This document shows positions 32,171 through 42,597 of a stretch of 43,758 nucleotides of DNA, piece by piece (within the stretch, counting starts at the first letter, position 1; each line of letters starts with the position of its first letter). Made by a program: the position numbers and the translations under genes. The notes beneath the pieces were generated by a model, which ran no database searches, had not been told where the DNA came from, and saw only the letters and a program-made list of their open reading frames with translations. This DNA comes from Chara braunii (lineage: Eukaryota > Streptophyta > Charophyceae > Charales > Characeae): the NCBI GenBank assembly GCA_003427395.1, contig BFEA01000014.1, positions 4,818,079-4,861,836 on the forward strand, in the 5' to 3' direction.

Positions 32171-34759
32171 TCAAGAAAACTGCTGCAAATGATGGGGTTT
32201 GACCAGCCACCCTTTAAAGGTTGACGTGTTTGACTCCAGAAGCACGGAGCGAGCCGCCGAGTAAGAAGAGGCGGACATCTTCAGATTGCCGTACGAGAGT
32301 TGCTGAAGGTGTTGTGGATCTGATTCAGGGAAGTGATGAACAATGGCACGGAAATGCGCCAGCATTGACGCGTTGCAGACCGAGGATCTTGTAGCGGGGG
32401 ACCAAGGGCCCGTCTTCCTGGCACCTTGCTTTCGCCCTGTAGTGCCAAGTACAACTTCGTGTGTCCCGCTGGCGTTCCAGACGACAGAGAAACCGCAGGC
32501 GATACTGTCTCCGTGGCAGCACAAGGAGAGATCCGGCGGTGGAACCGGGGCCAACCATAGCTTTGGCCGGTTCAGCCGAAACGGCGGTCGTAGGTTTTCG
32601 GTCAAAGGAGCCAAGCGGCCAAAGAACGCACGTGGTAGCGAACGTTGGTACCCATGTAGCTGACTTCCGATCCCTGTCGGTAGGCATGTGTCCTCGGCGC
32701 CCTCCACCTCCGACGAAACTTCCTTTGCGTCTCTGACGAGAACCTCCGCCCCTTCCTCGTCAGTAACAGTCGCTGTCACAGTGGTGGCAACAATCTCGCC
32801 AGCCAATGACGAATGATGGCCGTTGATCCCTGTGGCTCGGCATGGATCATGTGTGTTCACGTCAGACTCTTCCTTGGCGTCTCCGACTCCGACGAGATCA
32901 TGTGCCAAATCATGTCCTTTGCGTTCAAGTATGATCCCTGTGGCCGCTGATCTCTGTGGCTCAGCATGGATCATGTGCGAAATCATGTCCTTTGCGTCGC
33001 CGACAAGAACCTTCGCTACTTCCCTGTCAGCAACTGCGGCCGGAATAGCTGCTGCATGAATCGGAGCTGATATTAATGGGGTGTAGCCCTCCACAGCGTC
33101 CGGTAACCCCTTGCCGGACAAGGATGGAGGAGGAACATGGACAGAGATCGTAATCGACGAAATGTAGATGGGCTCCTCCAAAAACAACGAAAGAAGGGCA
33201 CCTTGCACTCCCAGCACATTCCATCGGGCAATCTTGTCGCTGCAGCTCATCGATAGCGTAGCATCTCCACGACCCGGTTTCCGTCGCAAAGCTCCTGCTG
33301 CCTGAAAGAGAGTCGGCTTGAGCTTCTTCGCATCACTACCATCGTCATCAGCGTCATCGTGGGGCTGATTCCTAGAGGTGGAGTCCAAGATTTGCCTGGT
33401 GTAATTGGGATCCTCCGCCCGGCGATGAACCTGATGTGCATTATCTAATAACATGCTTCTTCGAGTCCTTTCTACTTCCTTCAAAGTACCATCTTCAGGT
33501 TCCTTGCTCTTAGCTAGGGGCGCCTTAAAGCTTGTCCTTGCGCAATTATCATGGCCGTCTCTGGTCATTACTAGCTGCAGTTCTTCGGCAGCCAGTATAT
33601 CCTGCCAATCAGCACCAAGTGGAAGACTTGCGAGCTTGGCACCGGTCTTGAGATGACGGCGGGCAGGGATCATGCATTCAGAAGCGGTGTTTCCGGCTAT
33701 GGCGGCGTCTTTCGCCCCGGCAGCGGCGGCAGGGACCGCCTCACAGCTGTCGTCGCTGGACATTGCCATGGGTGAGAAGATGCATGCATCTCCACATGGT
33801 GTTTGGCTGACGTAAAGGTGGAGTCTAAGAGCCGGTCGAAGCCGCACCCGTCTCCTTCCTGCGACTCGTTTGCTCTCGTGCAAACGTTCTCCACCTCCCC
33901 GATGCGCTTCCAAACCCTTTGCACTTTCCCATCCCCGCGAGGGTTGTCCTTCTGTCGTCCAAGTTGAACCATGATCTCCTTCTGCCCGCAAGATCCCTTC
34001 GCATCTCTGCACACAGTCAGCTCCTTCGCACCAGCTCGTGCGATCATCGCCGTCAACTACCCATTCAAATATGGATTTTTTTGCGCTCTCACTCGCGAAT
34101 GCCGGTCCTCTCGCCCCCCCAACTGCGGTGGGTTGTCTTGCACCGCCCTCGTACCCTCTCTGTTCTAAAAATACCCCTGAAGGACCACCATGAATCAGGT
34201 CCTTTCCCGACAATTCCGTGACAGCTTCCGCAGCCACTTCCTGCCGATTTTGTCCGTTCACCAGATCCTCACAGCCAGGGACAACACCTGGACTTCCAGC
34301 TGGGATCACGTCAGGTGTTAATCCTGACAAGCTGTCTACTGTAGCACACTCGTCAATGGACTCTCTGACGCACCGTCTGACACACTCTCTGTCAGACTCT
34401 GTGCTTGTCAGAAGGTTATTCAACTCTGCGTAAAAGAACCGGATAAGCGCCCGTCTGGCAACGACTTCTGCATGACAGTCATTCACAACGTCTCCCTTGT
34501 CGCTGAGCTGACTGTGCCCTATGCATTTCGTCCCCGTAGCTAGGGCGACAACCCTGATCGCATCCTCCGTACTAGGAGCGTCGGCATCCGTCAACGCAAA
34601 GCCTGCCAGCACAGTGTATTCTCTTCCTCCCTGAGGTTTGCCAGTCTTCTTCAGAGATCTATAGTGCGACAGAACAGCTTGAGCAACCACTTCTCCCATT
34701 CTCCCACCACCTTGTACACTGTGGCGTTGGTTGGCACCTACTACCACTATTTCTCCCAT
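32171..34759 (-). CDS. TAD1: tRNA-specific adenosine deaminase 1 (TAD1/ADAT1)
   Basis: Predicted to deaminate adenosine 37 of tRNA-Ala to inosine (known family role). The 862-aa single-exon product has the A_deamin domain in pieces. [20 protein letters not shown] and TVLAGFAL are at ~28-57. [15 protein letters not shown] has the zinc His96 and catalytic Glu98. [12 protein letters not shown] has zinc Cys322. [18 protein letters not shown] at ~492-509 has zinc Cys506 and the inositol-phosphate-type basic patch. [12 protein letters not shown] follows, then the C-terminal RPKLWLAP and TFKGWLVKP. It is about twice the usual plant length because of hydrophilic insertions at ~115-305, 330-480 and 545-705; the last holds three degenerate repeats. 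A TAG closes the frame upstream. Two ATGs 60 bp apart (34759, 34699) share the same context; the second fits the family start better. Stop TGA at 32173-32171. No intron is needed. Confidence 0.95.
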   Translation of the reverse strand: MGEIVVVGANQRHSVQGGGRMGEVVAQAVLSHYRSLKKTGKPQGGREYTVLAGFALTDADAPSTEDAIRVVALATGTKCIGHSQLSDKGDVVNDCHAEVVARRALIRFFYAELNNLLTSTESDRECVRRCVRESIDECATVDSLSGLTPDVIPAGSPGVVPGCEDLVNGQNRQEVAAEAVTELSGKDLIHGGPSGVFLEQRGYEGGARQPTAVGGARGPAFASESAKKSIFEWVVDGDDRTSWCEGADCVQRCEGILRAEGDHGSTWTTEGQPSRGWESAKGLEAHRGGGERLHESKRVAGRRRVRLRPALRLHLYVSQTPCGDACIFSPMAMSSDDSCEAVPAAAAGAKDAAIAGNTASECMIPARRHLKTGAKLASLPLGADWQDILAAEELQLVMTRDGHDNCARTSFKAPLAKSKEPEDGTLKEVERTRRSMLLDNAHQVHRRAEDPNYTRQILDSTSRNQPHDDADDDGSDAKKLKPTLFQAAGALRRKPGRGDATLSMSCSDKIARWNVLGVQGALLSLFLEEPIYISSITISVHVPPPSLSGKGLPDAVEGYTPLISAPIHAAAIPAAVADREVAKVLVGDAKDMISHMIHAEPQRSAATGIILERKGHDLAHDLVGVGDAKEESDVNTHDPCRATGINGHHSSLAGEIVATTVTATVTDEEGAEVLVRDAKEVSSEVEGAEDTCLPTGIGSQLHGYQRSLPRAFFGRLAPLTENLRPPFRLNRPKLWLAPVPPPDLSLCCHGDSIACGFSVVWNASGTHEVVLGTTGRKQGARKTGPWSPATRSSVCNASMLAHFRAIVHHFPESDPQHLQQLSYGNLKMSASSYSAARSVLLESNTSTFKGWLVKPHHLQQFS

Positions 34760-34783
34760 TCTCCCAGTGCACCACCACCTTAT

Positions 34784-35523
34784 ACTCTAAGCCTAATAGT
34801 ACCTCTCGCTCGCTAAAGCGAGACGACTGCACTCCGATCCTTGGATGAGAACTAAGTAAGAGTCAGACTCTGAGGATGGAAGAAAATCATTGACATTAAA
34901 TCCAGCCGGCTTTCATGTCCTTCTGAATCTTCTCCATCTCCATGACCAGATTCCTTGTTGCGTCAAGTTGGCCAACAGATGTGTAGTACCCAGTCCCCCA
35001 GGCGGGAGGAGGGGGGAGGAGGAGGGAGGAGGAGGGTCAGGAAGTGGTACTATGCATTGTACGCAACAACTGGTCCCCTCTTCTTCTAGCCGTAGTCACA
35101 TCCAGGACTGTTAATAGTGATCAATCAAAGGCCACACAGCGCACAATTGGCACCAAGGCAAAAAAAAAAAAAAAAAAAAAAGTTAACTGCTGACCAACAT
35201 GGTAAAGCCAATAGTAGGAAAGAGAGGTCCCGCTTTTTCTTTTTCTTTTTGGAGGAAATCCAGACTCCTTTTTTTTTTTTTTTTTTTTTTCCCTTGCTAT
35301 TAATCTTTGGAAATCTACAGTCAGAAATGAACTGAAGTATGGGGGCAAAAAAGAAAAGGCAGTTCCCCACACAAAATATGGCCCCTCAACCCCCCTAGTC
35401 AAGATAGCAATACCATATTGACATTGACGGGTTGACCAGGGCGGAAGGGAGCCGGGGGGCACCTTGACCTCTCCCTTTTTTTCCCCATAGGAGGGGTTAG
35501 CCCTCTATTCTCGGGAGCATCAG
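34784..35523. other. Intergenic region upstream of TAD1
   Basis: GGGAGGAGG runs (~35006-35038), A- and T-homopolymers. No promoter element can be asserted; TATAAGG lies ~25 bp before the first ATG but is inside or near the duplicated start region. Confidence 0.4.
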
Positions 35524-35628
35524 CCCGGGGCAAGGTCCCTCTTGCATGGATTACGAGATTTTGACCGTTGATCTTTGCTATCTACGGTCAATATCTCTTA
35601 ATTCGTGTAAGTGGGACCTAGCCCCCGG
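35524..35628. mobile_element. ~105-bp MITE, GGTCCCACTTGC ends (copy 3)
   Basis: Left CCGGGGCAAGGTCCCTCTTGC (last C at 35545), inverted right GGGGGCTAGGTCCCACTTAC. The interior is nearly identical to copy 2. Confidence 0.8.
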
Positions 35629-35730
35629 TTCCCATTCCAACAGCCCGTCTTTAAAACAGACTAATGACAGAGCGGAGCTCTATGGATTTTTTTTTTTTTA
35701 ATTTTTTTTTTTTTTTTGTGTGTGTGTGTG

Positions 35731-35733
<3 letters not shown>

Positions 35734-35795
<62 letters not shown>
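35734..35795. repeat. (GA)n microsatellite
   Basis: About 31 GA units following TGTGTGTGTG. Confidence 0.97.
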
Positions 35796-35797
<2 letters not shown>

Positions 35798-35806
35798 ACA
35801 CAGATA

Positions 35807-35968
35807 GTGGACCGAATGGACCACAGGGCTCGTTTTCTTGCCAGGCAAACAACACCGGTCCTTCGTTGTCTGGGCCAGAAGGTGTTGTTCGCCTGGCAAG
35901 AAAACGGACCGAATGGACCACAGAAAGTGGACCGAATGGACCACAGAAAACGGACCGAATGGACCACT
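35807..35968. repeat. Hairpin flanked by four GGACCGAATGGACCAC repeats
   Basis: Arms 35831-35856 and 35881-35906 pair at 25 of 26 positions (CGTTTTCTTGCCAGGC and inverse) around a 24-nt loop. GGACCGAATGGACCAC occurs once before and three times after. 35970-36575 is otherwise non-coding. Confidence 0.92.
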
Positions 35969-36682
35969 AAGTGGAGCCGGTGCCGGGCCTGGACCACATG
36001 TGGTAGCCTAAGGCTGGACCTGGCTGGAAACTGTAGGAAGCCGAACCCTGTCTGATGTGATCGGTGCCCCTTACAGATCCCTCTTTTTTTTGGTGGGGGA
36101 GGGGGGGGGGGGGGCGGGCAGCAGCACCGCAGTGCAAAATCAAAATCAAGACTCTGAAGCAGTGCCACGAGAAAGCCCAGTCAGGAGATTTGTTCAGGCC
36201 TGAGTTAAGTTATTGACGCAAAAATAGTTTAAATGACTCAGACCAGCAAGTTTGTTCAGCCTTGCAGTTTCGTCAGAAGATAAGCCTGCGAAGTGGACTG
36301 ACACACTGCATTTTCAAAATTTGGACCCTATGATTTGGCGCAATGGCCCTGGTTGCAGCAGGTGGTGGTCCCCACCAGTAGATGGAGCAGCACTATCCAC
36401 GGTGGCCAACCTGAAACCGAAGGGCCATCCCTAGGTGACAGGTTGGCCTGGACAACCTGAGATGCTTTCTTTTCCTTCATTTTTTATTATTATTTTTTTA
36501 ATTTCCAGCCGAGCTCTTTTTTCTCAACCGAAACATAGCAGCCTTATGCCTTTTTTTTCTTTTTTTTCTTTTGAACTTAAAAAATACTACACTATATTCT
36601 TCTCTCGAATCCGTTCATGACCTACCTACCACTGCTCCTAAGGCTTACCGGGGACCCCTGCAACCGTAGCTATCTACCTCTC

Positions 36683-36699
36683 TTCTTCTTCTTCTTCTT

Positions 36700-36730
<31 letters not shown>

Positions 36731-36732
36731 AT
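36683..36732. repeat. (CTT)n microsatellite
   Basis: About 16 CTT units followed by a T run. Confidence 0.95.
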
Positions 36733-37192
36733 TTTTTTTTTTTTTTTCACTTCTCTTGTTCAATTTTCAAAAGGGCAAAAAAAAGTAAAAAAAAACAGAC
36801 TCCAGTCTGGATCAGACAGTCCGATCTGGACCAGACATGGCGATGGAGACCAGAGGATCTGGAAATTCATATCCTCTGGCAGCTTTCAGTTTTCAAGAAC
36901 CCTATTCGACCCCCAGTGTATACTACGTACGGTCATTATCCATGTATCTAGACTCAAAATTGCCCCAAATACAGTTATAATAACCATAATATGTTGTATT
37001 CGGGTGAAGAGGGTAGTAAAGCGTGGGGGTTGGGGGGGAGGAGGGGGGGGGGAGGGAGGGATCACTAATGATCTTCAGCCTCGCTCCACCCCTCTTCACA
37101 TGTTTTACCCATTTTGACGGGTTGGGATCGTTGGTTCAGGACTCGGGACTTGGGACACGGGACTCATCGTACCTGCATTGTTGGTCCCATTG

Positions 37193-37358
37193 TTAAACCA
37201 CCAGTACAGTACATGGCCGCAGGCAACTAGAGAACCATGTTTTGAGCCTCTCCAAAATTTTAAGAGGCTGAGCGCCATCCATAAAATGAATTCAATTTGG
37301 CGGTGGGCGGCCTCGGAAAGGGGCCTGCGGCCGATAGCTGGCATGTACTGGTGCTTTA
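37193..37358. mobile_element. MITE with TTAAACCACCAGTAC ends (copy 1)
   Basis: About 166 bp. Left TTAAACCACCAGTAC, inverted right TAAAGCACCAGTACATGCC, with GGCCGCAGG inside each end. TTAA-like ends may be target sequence. Its interior matches 13105-13224. Confidence 0.82.
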
Positions 37359-37799
37359 TGGGCCCATAGTAGGGTCTGGTTTCTTTTGCCCAGAAGGACT
37401 GTTGATCCAATCTGGGACCTTTCATGTAATTTCGAACCTGCACTCTGTCGGTGCCTGCGTCTTCCTCTTTACCTCAAACTCTTGACCTGTCCCATCAATG
37501 CGGGACCTTTTTCTCATACCGTAACGTTGATACTCCAGGTTGCAAAATTTGCCATGAACATATTATCCTTCTCTCAGCAGAGTTTGCCCCCCCGCCTACC
37601 CACCCCACCCCACCCCACCCCACCCCACCCCCGGGTGGGCCCACGCTACTCCCTGACCACCGCCGATTAGGACGGGGGGCACTATGCATCCCCTTATAAT
37701 TGTGAGAGGTAGATATGCTTGCAGGGGTCCCCTGTATCGGCTTAGGAATAGTGGTAGGTAGATAGTAAAAGGTGAAATTGAGAGAAGAATATACCTCAG

Positions 37800-38205
37800 T
37801 TAAAAAAAAAGGAAAAGTGTTGAAATACCCTCAAAAGTTGGGTTAGTTCGTTAGATACACCTAAAACACAGGGGTATCAGGAAATGTCATCAACTTGTGC
37901 ATCTGCCCCTGTCCTGGTCATTGACAACTTCTCCTTATGCCCTGTCCCCAGGCTGGAGGGGACTCAGCATTTTTTGTGCGTGCCATCGGCAGGGTCCAAC
38001 AGCCAGAAATCCTGGGGCTTATAGATAAGTTGCCCAGGGCTCGGTAGGGGTATATGCGAAAGATGACAGGTCCAATTGGCGAGTGGGGCATTTTGCAAAG
38101 TTCCACAATTGTCATAGGGGCATTTCGCCATACCCATGGCTTTTAGGGGCATCTGACGAAATACCCCAGCTTTCAGGGGCAATTAAACAATTTTCCCTCT
38201 TAAAA

Positions 38206-38237
<32 letters not shown>

Positions 38238-38550
38238 GAAAGAAAGACAGCTTTCTTTTCTTGTTCCCCTGAAAATTCCAAAAAATTCATTACATGACTC
38301 CCGGGGCCATGTCCCACATACACCGCGGACGTAGAACTAGTTCTACGGTGTGACTTTTTGTGACCGCTACGATCTCAGCTGCTTCTGTGCATCCATCGGT
38401 GGTTTCCGTGGGAATTCCCGCGAAGTATTTTCTTTTGTATTTCGTGTTACAAAAATGGATATTAAATCGGCTGCATCTGATTAGAATAGAACGCCCCCTA
38501 CCCTGCCCATTTTCCGTAGAACTAGCTGTGGCCCGTTTCGAGTGGGGCAG
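37800..38550. other. Non-coding stretch
   Basis: Contains GGGGCATTT/GGGGCAATT and GGGGTATC-type short reiterations, poly(A) ~38203-38224 and the palindrome CGTAGAACTAGTTCTACG at ~38330-38347. No gene. Confidence 0.5.
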
Positions 38551-38661
38551 CTACCGTCTTCCCCCGAACATAACGCAACCCCATTTTGCCTGTATCGGGC
38601 CGGAAACATACCTTGTATACTTTCATTTTCAGGGTGCGTTATGTTCGGGGGAAGACGGCAG
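38551..38661. mobile_element. Small MITE, 111 bp
   Basis: Near-perfect inverted arms with CCGTCTTCCCCCGAACATAA at 38554 and its inverse ending near 38659, around a ~53-bp loop. TSD not resolved. Confidence 0.78.
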
Positions 38662-38685
38662 TTCTAGGGTCGTTGAGCCATCATT

Positions 38686-39101
38686 GGCCCTTGCTCCGCT
38701 ACTGTCCACTGTACGAAAATGGACAGTCGGACTTCGCTCCGCTTACTGTCCATTATTGGTGTGCAAAATGGCTTGGGCATTTGTCAGAAATACCCTGCAA
38801 AATTGACTGTCCAGTTTTGTATAGCTCCCAGCCTGCACAATTACTTTTGTGGACTGTCCTCGTACGAACCCACGCACCCTGCGCATTTTTGGAAGGCGAG
38901 CCTGGAGTCTGGGCGTACAAAATGCTATAGAGGATGTCTTGTTGTTCTGTGCCTGTGTCTCATAGGGAACTCACATATTCCGGTGGTGTACAGTGTACAG
39001 CAAGTGCAGCGATGCCACATTTACACCATTTCTGTACGCTCCTATAACTGTCCACGAACTGTCCACAATTTTGTACAGTGGACACTAGTGGAGCGAGACC
39101 C
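38686..39101. mobile_element. MITE-F, subterminal motif TGTCCA, TSD ATT
   Basis: 416 bp. Left end GGCCCTTGCTCCGCTACTG, inverted right end GGGTCTCGCTCCACTAGTG, flanked by ATT (38683-38685, 39102-39104). About eight TGTCCA/TGGACA copies. It is colinear with MITE-G at 39757. Confidence 0.9.
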
Positions 39102-39102
39102 A

Positions 39103-39288
39103 TTAAAGCACCAGTACATGGGCACCTGCGCCGCGGACCTGACACCTCAGATTCTGGAGGCGCGAAACGAAACCGCGACCGCCGATCTAATTTATCAACG
39201 GCGAGCGCGGCGTTTGACGTTTCAGCCTCATTTTCTTGTGGCGAAAAGTTTCGGACAGCAAAGCTGGGGCCGTGTACTGGTGGTTTAA
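39103..39288. mobile_element. MITE with TTAAACCACCAGTAC ends (copy 2)
   Basis: Left TTAAAGCACCAGTACATGG and inverted right TTAAACCACCAGTACACGG. The left end abuts the right TSD of MITE-F. GC-rich interior. Confidence 0.82.
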
Positions 39289-39289
39289 C

Positions 39290-39756
39290 TCTCCGTAGGA
39301 GGACAGTCTGACAGCCGCAGTGTCAGAACGTGACACATACTGTTACTTATGTCTCAAAGAATTCCGCTCATTCCTTTCTTTTTGACGGCCGTGGGCGGGC
39401 ACTCACATACTAACATGGCCACTGAATGAACGGAGCCAGAAAAATGGTCCACGTTCATAACACGGCATAGGCCACCCCAGTCTCCAACTTCAAATGAATG
39501 CACAGAGTCACAAAAACGGTCCATGTTCATAACACGGCATAGGCCACCCCAGTCTACAACTTCACGTACAACGCGGAGACTTTCACTCGGAATATTTTGT
39601 TTCTTCCCTTTTACTTTTCGAAAAATGCGAACAAAAGCTTTTGGCTGCAAAATTTGACAGCATTTGTTTCTCTTTTTTCACATTTCTTCTGAATTTTTTA
39701 TTTTTTTTTTCCGTAGAACTACCGGTAGTTCTACTCAACCGTTTATGTGGGACATG
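39290..39756. repeat. Diverged ~64-bp direct repeat and flanking non-coding DNA
   Basis: GGTCCACGTTCATAACACGG at 39446 and GGTCCATGTTCATAACACGG at 39519, each followed by CATAGGCCACCCCAGTCT and CAACTTCA. GTAGAACTACCGGTAGTTCT (~39713) is a palindrome. Confidence 0.7.
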
Positions 39757-40171
39757 GGGTCTCGCTGCGCTACTCTACTTTGCACAAATTCGGAGAGTTA
39801 TGCATCGCTGCACCAACTCTCCTATAGAACCCCAAAAGAAATTCGGAGAGCTGTCAGAAACCACAAAAGAATTGCACTGAGTCTCCGGCGTTGGAGAGTG
39901 CCCAGCCTGCAAAATCCGTTTATGGAGAGAGACCTTCGAAGGAACCTGGTCCACCGATTTGCTCCAAATCTGGAGAGTGAACCTTGAGTCTGGGCAGACA
40001 AACAGGGACTCTGAGCTGTCGTTTTGTACCCTCAATAGTTGTAGAGTCTGAGTTTGTAGAGTTCGTGCAGCGATGACCCAAAATCCGGGAAATCGGAGAG
40101 TCTGACAACTCTCCGCGTACTCTCCGATTTCACAGAGAGTGGAGAGTAGTGCAGCGAGAGCTGCGAGACCC
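39757..40171. mobile_element. MITE-G, subterminal motif GGAGAGT, TSD ATG
   Basis: 415 bp. Left end GGGTCTCGCTGCGCTACTCT; inverted right end starts GGGTCTCGCAGC and also carries CGCTGCACTACTCTCC. Flanked by ATG (39754-39756, 40172-40174). About ten GGAGAGT/ACTCTCC copies lie inside both ends. Confidence 0.9.
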
Positions 40172-40396
40172 ATGGGCCCACAAAGAAAGCTTTCCAAGTA
40201 ATGAAGTCCTGTTTTGTGGGAAAAAAAAGAAACAAGGGCAGCACACAGGTGGGAAGAGCCGAACAAGAAGAAAAGACAAGATCTGCAGACTCCAGTGGAT
40301 TTCATGTTATTGTATTTTAAACTGCAGATACCACGTGGATTGACACGGAAACTCCACTTTATCTTGTCTCTAGCAAATCCCAGCTATACAGACATA

Positions 40397-40524
40397 GGGC
40401 CTTGCTCCCCCACTCTCGAAATGTGCAAAACGAGAGTGAATCCTCCACGAGAACAAGGAAAGATACATCGCCATGATTTTAAATTTGTCTTTTTGTGCAT
40501 TTCCGGAGTAGTGGAGCCACACCC
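40397..40524. mobile_element. MITE-H, 128 bp, TSD ATA
   Basis: Left end GGGCCTTGCTCCCCCACTCT and inverted right end GGGTGTGGCTCCACTACTCC, flanked by ATA (40394-40396, 40525-40527). The interior GCAAAAC-AGAGTGAATC and GGAAAGATAC is shared with MITE-I at 43451. Confidence 0.88.
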
Positions 40525-40548
40525 ATAATGACCCAGGGGTTGTGTTCT

Positions 40549-40850
40549 GGGAAAGAAGGCAGTGGTGGTGTGAAAGAACAGAAAAAGGCAAAAAAGAAAA
40601 GGAAAAAAAATAGACAATTCCACGTGATGGTGGTGGAGGCCATGTCTGCAGCCGGGCCCCACAAGCACACTGCTGGTTTTTCTATCATGTGGGGCATGTG
40701 GGAAAGAAGGCAGTGGTGGTGTGAAAGAACAGAAAAAGGCAAAAAATAAATAAAAAAAATCAACAATTCTACGTGATGGTGGTGGAGGCCATTTCTGCAG
40801 CCGGGCCCCACAAGCACACTGCTGGTTTTTTTTATCATGTGGGGCGTGTG
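40549..40850. repeat. 151-bp tandem duplication
   Basis: GGGAAAGAAGGCAGTGGTGG starts both copies (40549, 40700). Each contains ACGTGATGGTGGTGGAGGCC and GCAGCCGGGCCCCACAAGCA. 40855-41460 has no gene apart from the Ty3/gypsy scrap that follows. Confidence 0.92.
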
Positions 40851-41429
40851 GGACCTATCCTTGCCGTAGATATCCTGGAAATGATGGTACGGAAGATTCA
40901 CCTAACGAATGCAATTCCATTGCAGTACAGAAATTCATTTGCTCAAGCTTTTTTTCCTTTTGCTTTTCTTTCTTCTTTTCTTGAAAAAGGCGACAGCCTT
41001 GAGATACGAACATCGAACTGACCGGCCCTGGATAATTCAGAATTGGGAAAAGTAGGGCACAGTCAAGGTTTTCAGTTTTAACTGCGTTTCAGTCACGCTT
41101 TCACGATTTTTGCTCCAAAGCGAGAAAAATAGTGAATGTATCCAATCCTGGATTAGGGTTGGGCGGAGATGTGTTGTATTCGAGGGATGCCGGAAGTTGC
41201 CTTCTCCTCATCGAGGGACTGTCACAGCCATATATATATAAAGTTATGAACATATCTGGTATGATCCGAGCACTCTGGCCAGGTTCATACCTCACCTCAC
41301 ATATTTCTTACTCACCTGCTTCCGGCAGAGTTCAAACTAAGGTCTGCATTTTTTATTTATTTTTTTCCAGGTCTGCATTTTGCCATTTTAACAGCTCCGG
41401 CCAGGTTCATACCAACTGAGGTAGGTCAG

Positions 41430-41663
41430 TTGTTATTGAGCTTCCAAATTATTGTTACACCAAGACCCATTCAGCACCGCATAGAGATAGAGCCTGGCAA
41501 TAGAACGCCCAAGCGAGCAGTCTACAAAATGTCTCGCAAGGAATCGGAGGAGCTGCGTAAGCAGTTAGACGAGCTCCTCGAAAGAGGCCGGAGCGGGGTA
41601 GGAGGGAGGACGCTAGAAAACCTGAGCGTTGCAGGCTGTGAACTCTATACCAATCGAGAGTGA
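41430..41663 (+). pseudogene. Ty3/gypsy-type pol fragment (start of reverse transcriptase)
   Basis: A 77-codon open stretch contains HRIEIEPGNRTPKRAVYKMS and ESEELRKQLDELLERG. This is the hallmark run between protease and reverse transcriptase in Ty3/gypsy elements (H-x-I-x-L-x-P-G, P-x-R, Y-x-M-S, E-L-x-x-Q-L-x-E-L-L). After about position 41590 the sequence no longer follows the family. No LTR, primer-binding site or RT catalytic motif is seen nearby. Confidence 0.75.
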
Positions 41664-41808
41664 GTGCCCTTCGAGAGCGCTTTCTGACAGATCTCGAAGG
41701 GAGGGTGTTGTCATGAGCTCCAGTGTACTAGAGTAAGTGGAGCCAGGCGTTACTTTCTAAACTTCAGGAGTCTAGAGAGGTGGAGCGAGGCCCCAAGTAA
41801 ACCAGTAA

Positions 41809-42594
41809 GGCCGTACTCACACAAGGCCTTTTCTAAATGCATCTGACTGCATTTATGGCCAGACCCAGATAAATCTGAGTGCAATTGCGTCCACAGCTTA
41901 GAGAAAAAGGGTCCTAGTGTGCGTATGGGCCTCACCACACCAAGATGGAATTTTTTTTAGTTTTTTTTCATGCCAGTATAACGCGTGGGGCTTCGCTTCA
42001 ACGTACTAAATATTCCTGGTCGCACTTTCAGTTGTTTGGCGGGCTGTCTTCTTCGTCTACTATTCTCTTCAATTCGCGAACATAGAGAAAAAAAAAAAAA
42101 AACGAAAGGTAATTTGAGACCACCACCTCCAGAGGTGGTCTCGAAAAGGGTCCGCCCGCCGCCCCGCAGGCCGCTGACAGAAGGGTCACCATTTGAGGCA
42201 TTTGGGTAGCGAGCCTCTCCAGTGTGACCCAAAAAATGACTCATTTTTTGGGATTTTGGGTCTTTTGGTCCTCGTGTGAGTATGCCCTCAGGGCATCCCC
42301 GCCCGGCACACGAAAAGAAAAACAAAACGAGTGGCACAGCATCTTCCACCAGAAAATGGCCAGGTTCATCCGTTTGCTATACATAGTAACGAGTGTATTT
42401 TGCCACCTTGCGCAGATGCATTCGTTTCGTTTTTGTTTCATGTGCCAGGCCCTCATTCTCTTTCTGACAAGTTGAGAATTTTCTTCCCGTCTCCATTTAA
42501 AAAAAAAAAAAATTTCCGTCTCCAATTTCGACAGCCTGAGAGAAACTATCGAAAAATCCCATTTTCTACAGTGGTGTGGCGAGGCCCTATGCCC
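41809..42594. mobile_element. MITE-J (122 bp when MITE-E is removed), TSD TAA
   Basis: Parts 41809-41926 and 42591-42594. Left end GGCCGTACTCACAC; inverted right end GGGCATACGCACAC once MITE-E is excised; flanked by TAA (41806-41808, 42595-42597). Interior ATCTGACTGCAT and GCAATTGCG resemble units in the 10.7-11.4 kb cluster. Confidence 0.82.
41927..42587. mobile_element. MITE-E nested in MITE-J, TSD TAT
   Basis: Ends GGGCCTCACCACACCA and inverted GGGCCTCGCCACACCA, flanked by TAT (41924-41926, 42588-42590). Removing it restores the TIR of MITE-J (GTGTGCGTATGCCC). The interior is partly low-complexity; TTTCGACAG lies near the right end. Confidence 0.88.
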
Positions 42595-42597
42595 TAA

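Larger units (their letters stand above)
36575..37800. mobile_element. 1.2-kb region bounded by ~100-bp inverted repeats
   Basis: ACCTACCACT, CCTAAGGCTTA, GGGGACCCCTGCAA and CTATCTACCTCTC appear in order at 36620-36680 and inverted at 37695-37765. A third degenerate copy is at 2670-2735. The CACCAGTAC-type MITE copy 1 lies inside. I see no coding in it. Confidence 0.6.

Noticed and set aside
32325-34433. Many secondary open frames on both strands across TAD1
   Set aside because: Shadows of the single long TAD1 frame in GC-rich coding DNA.
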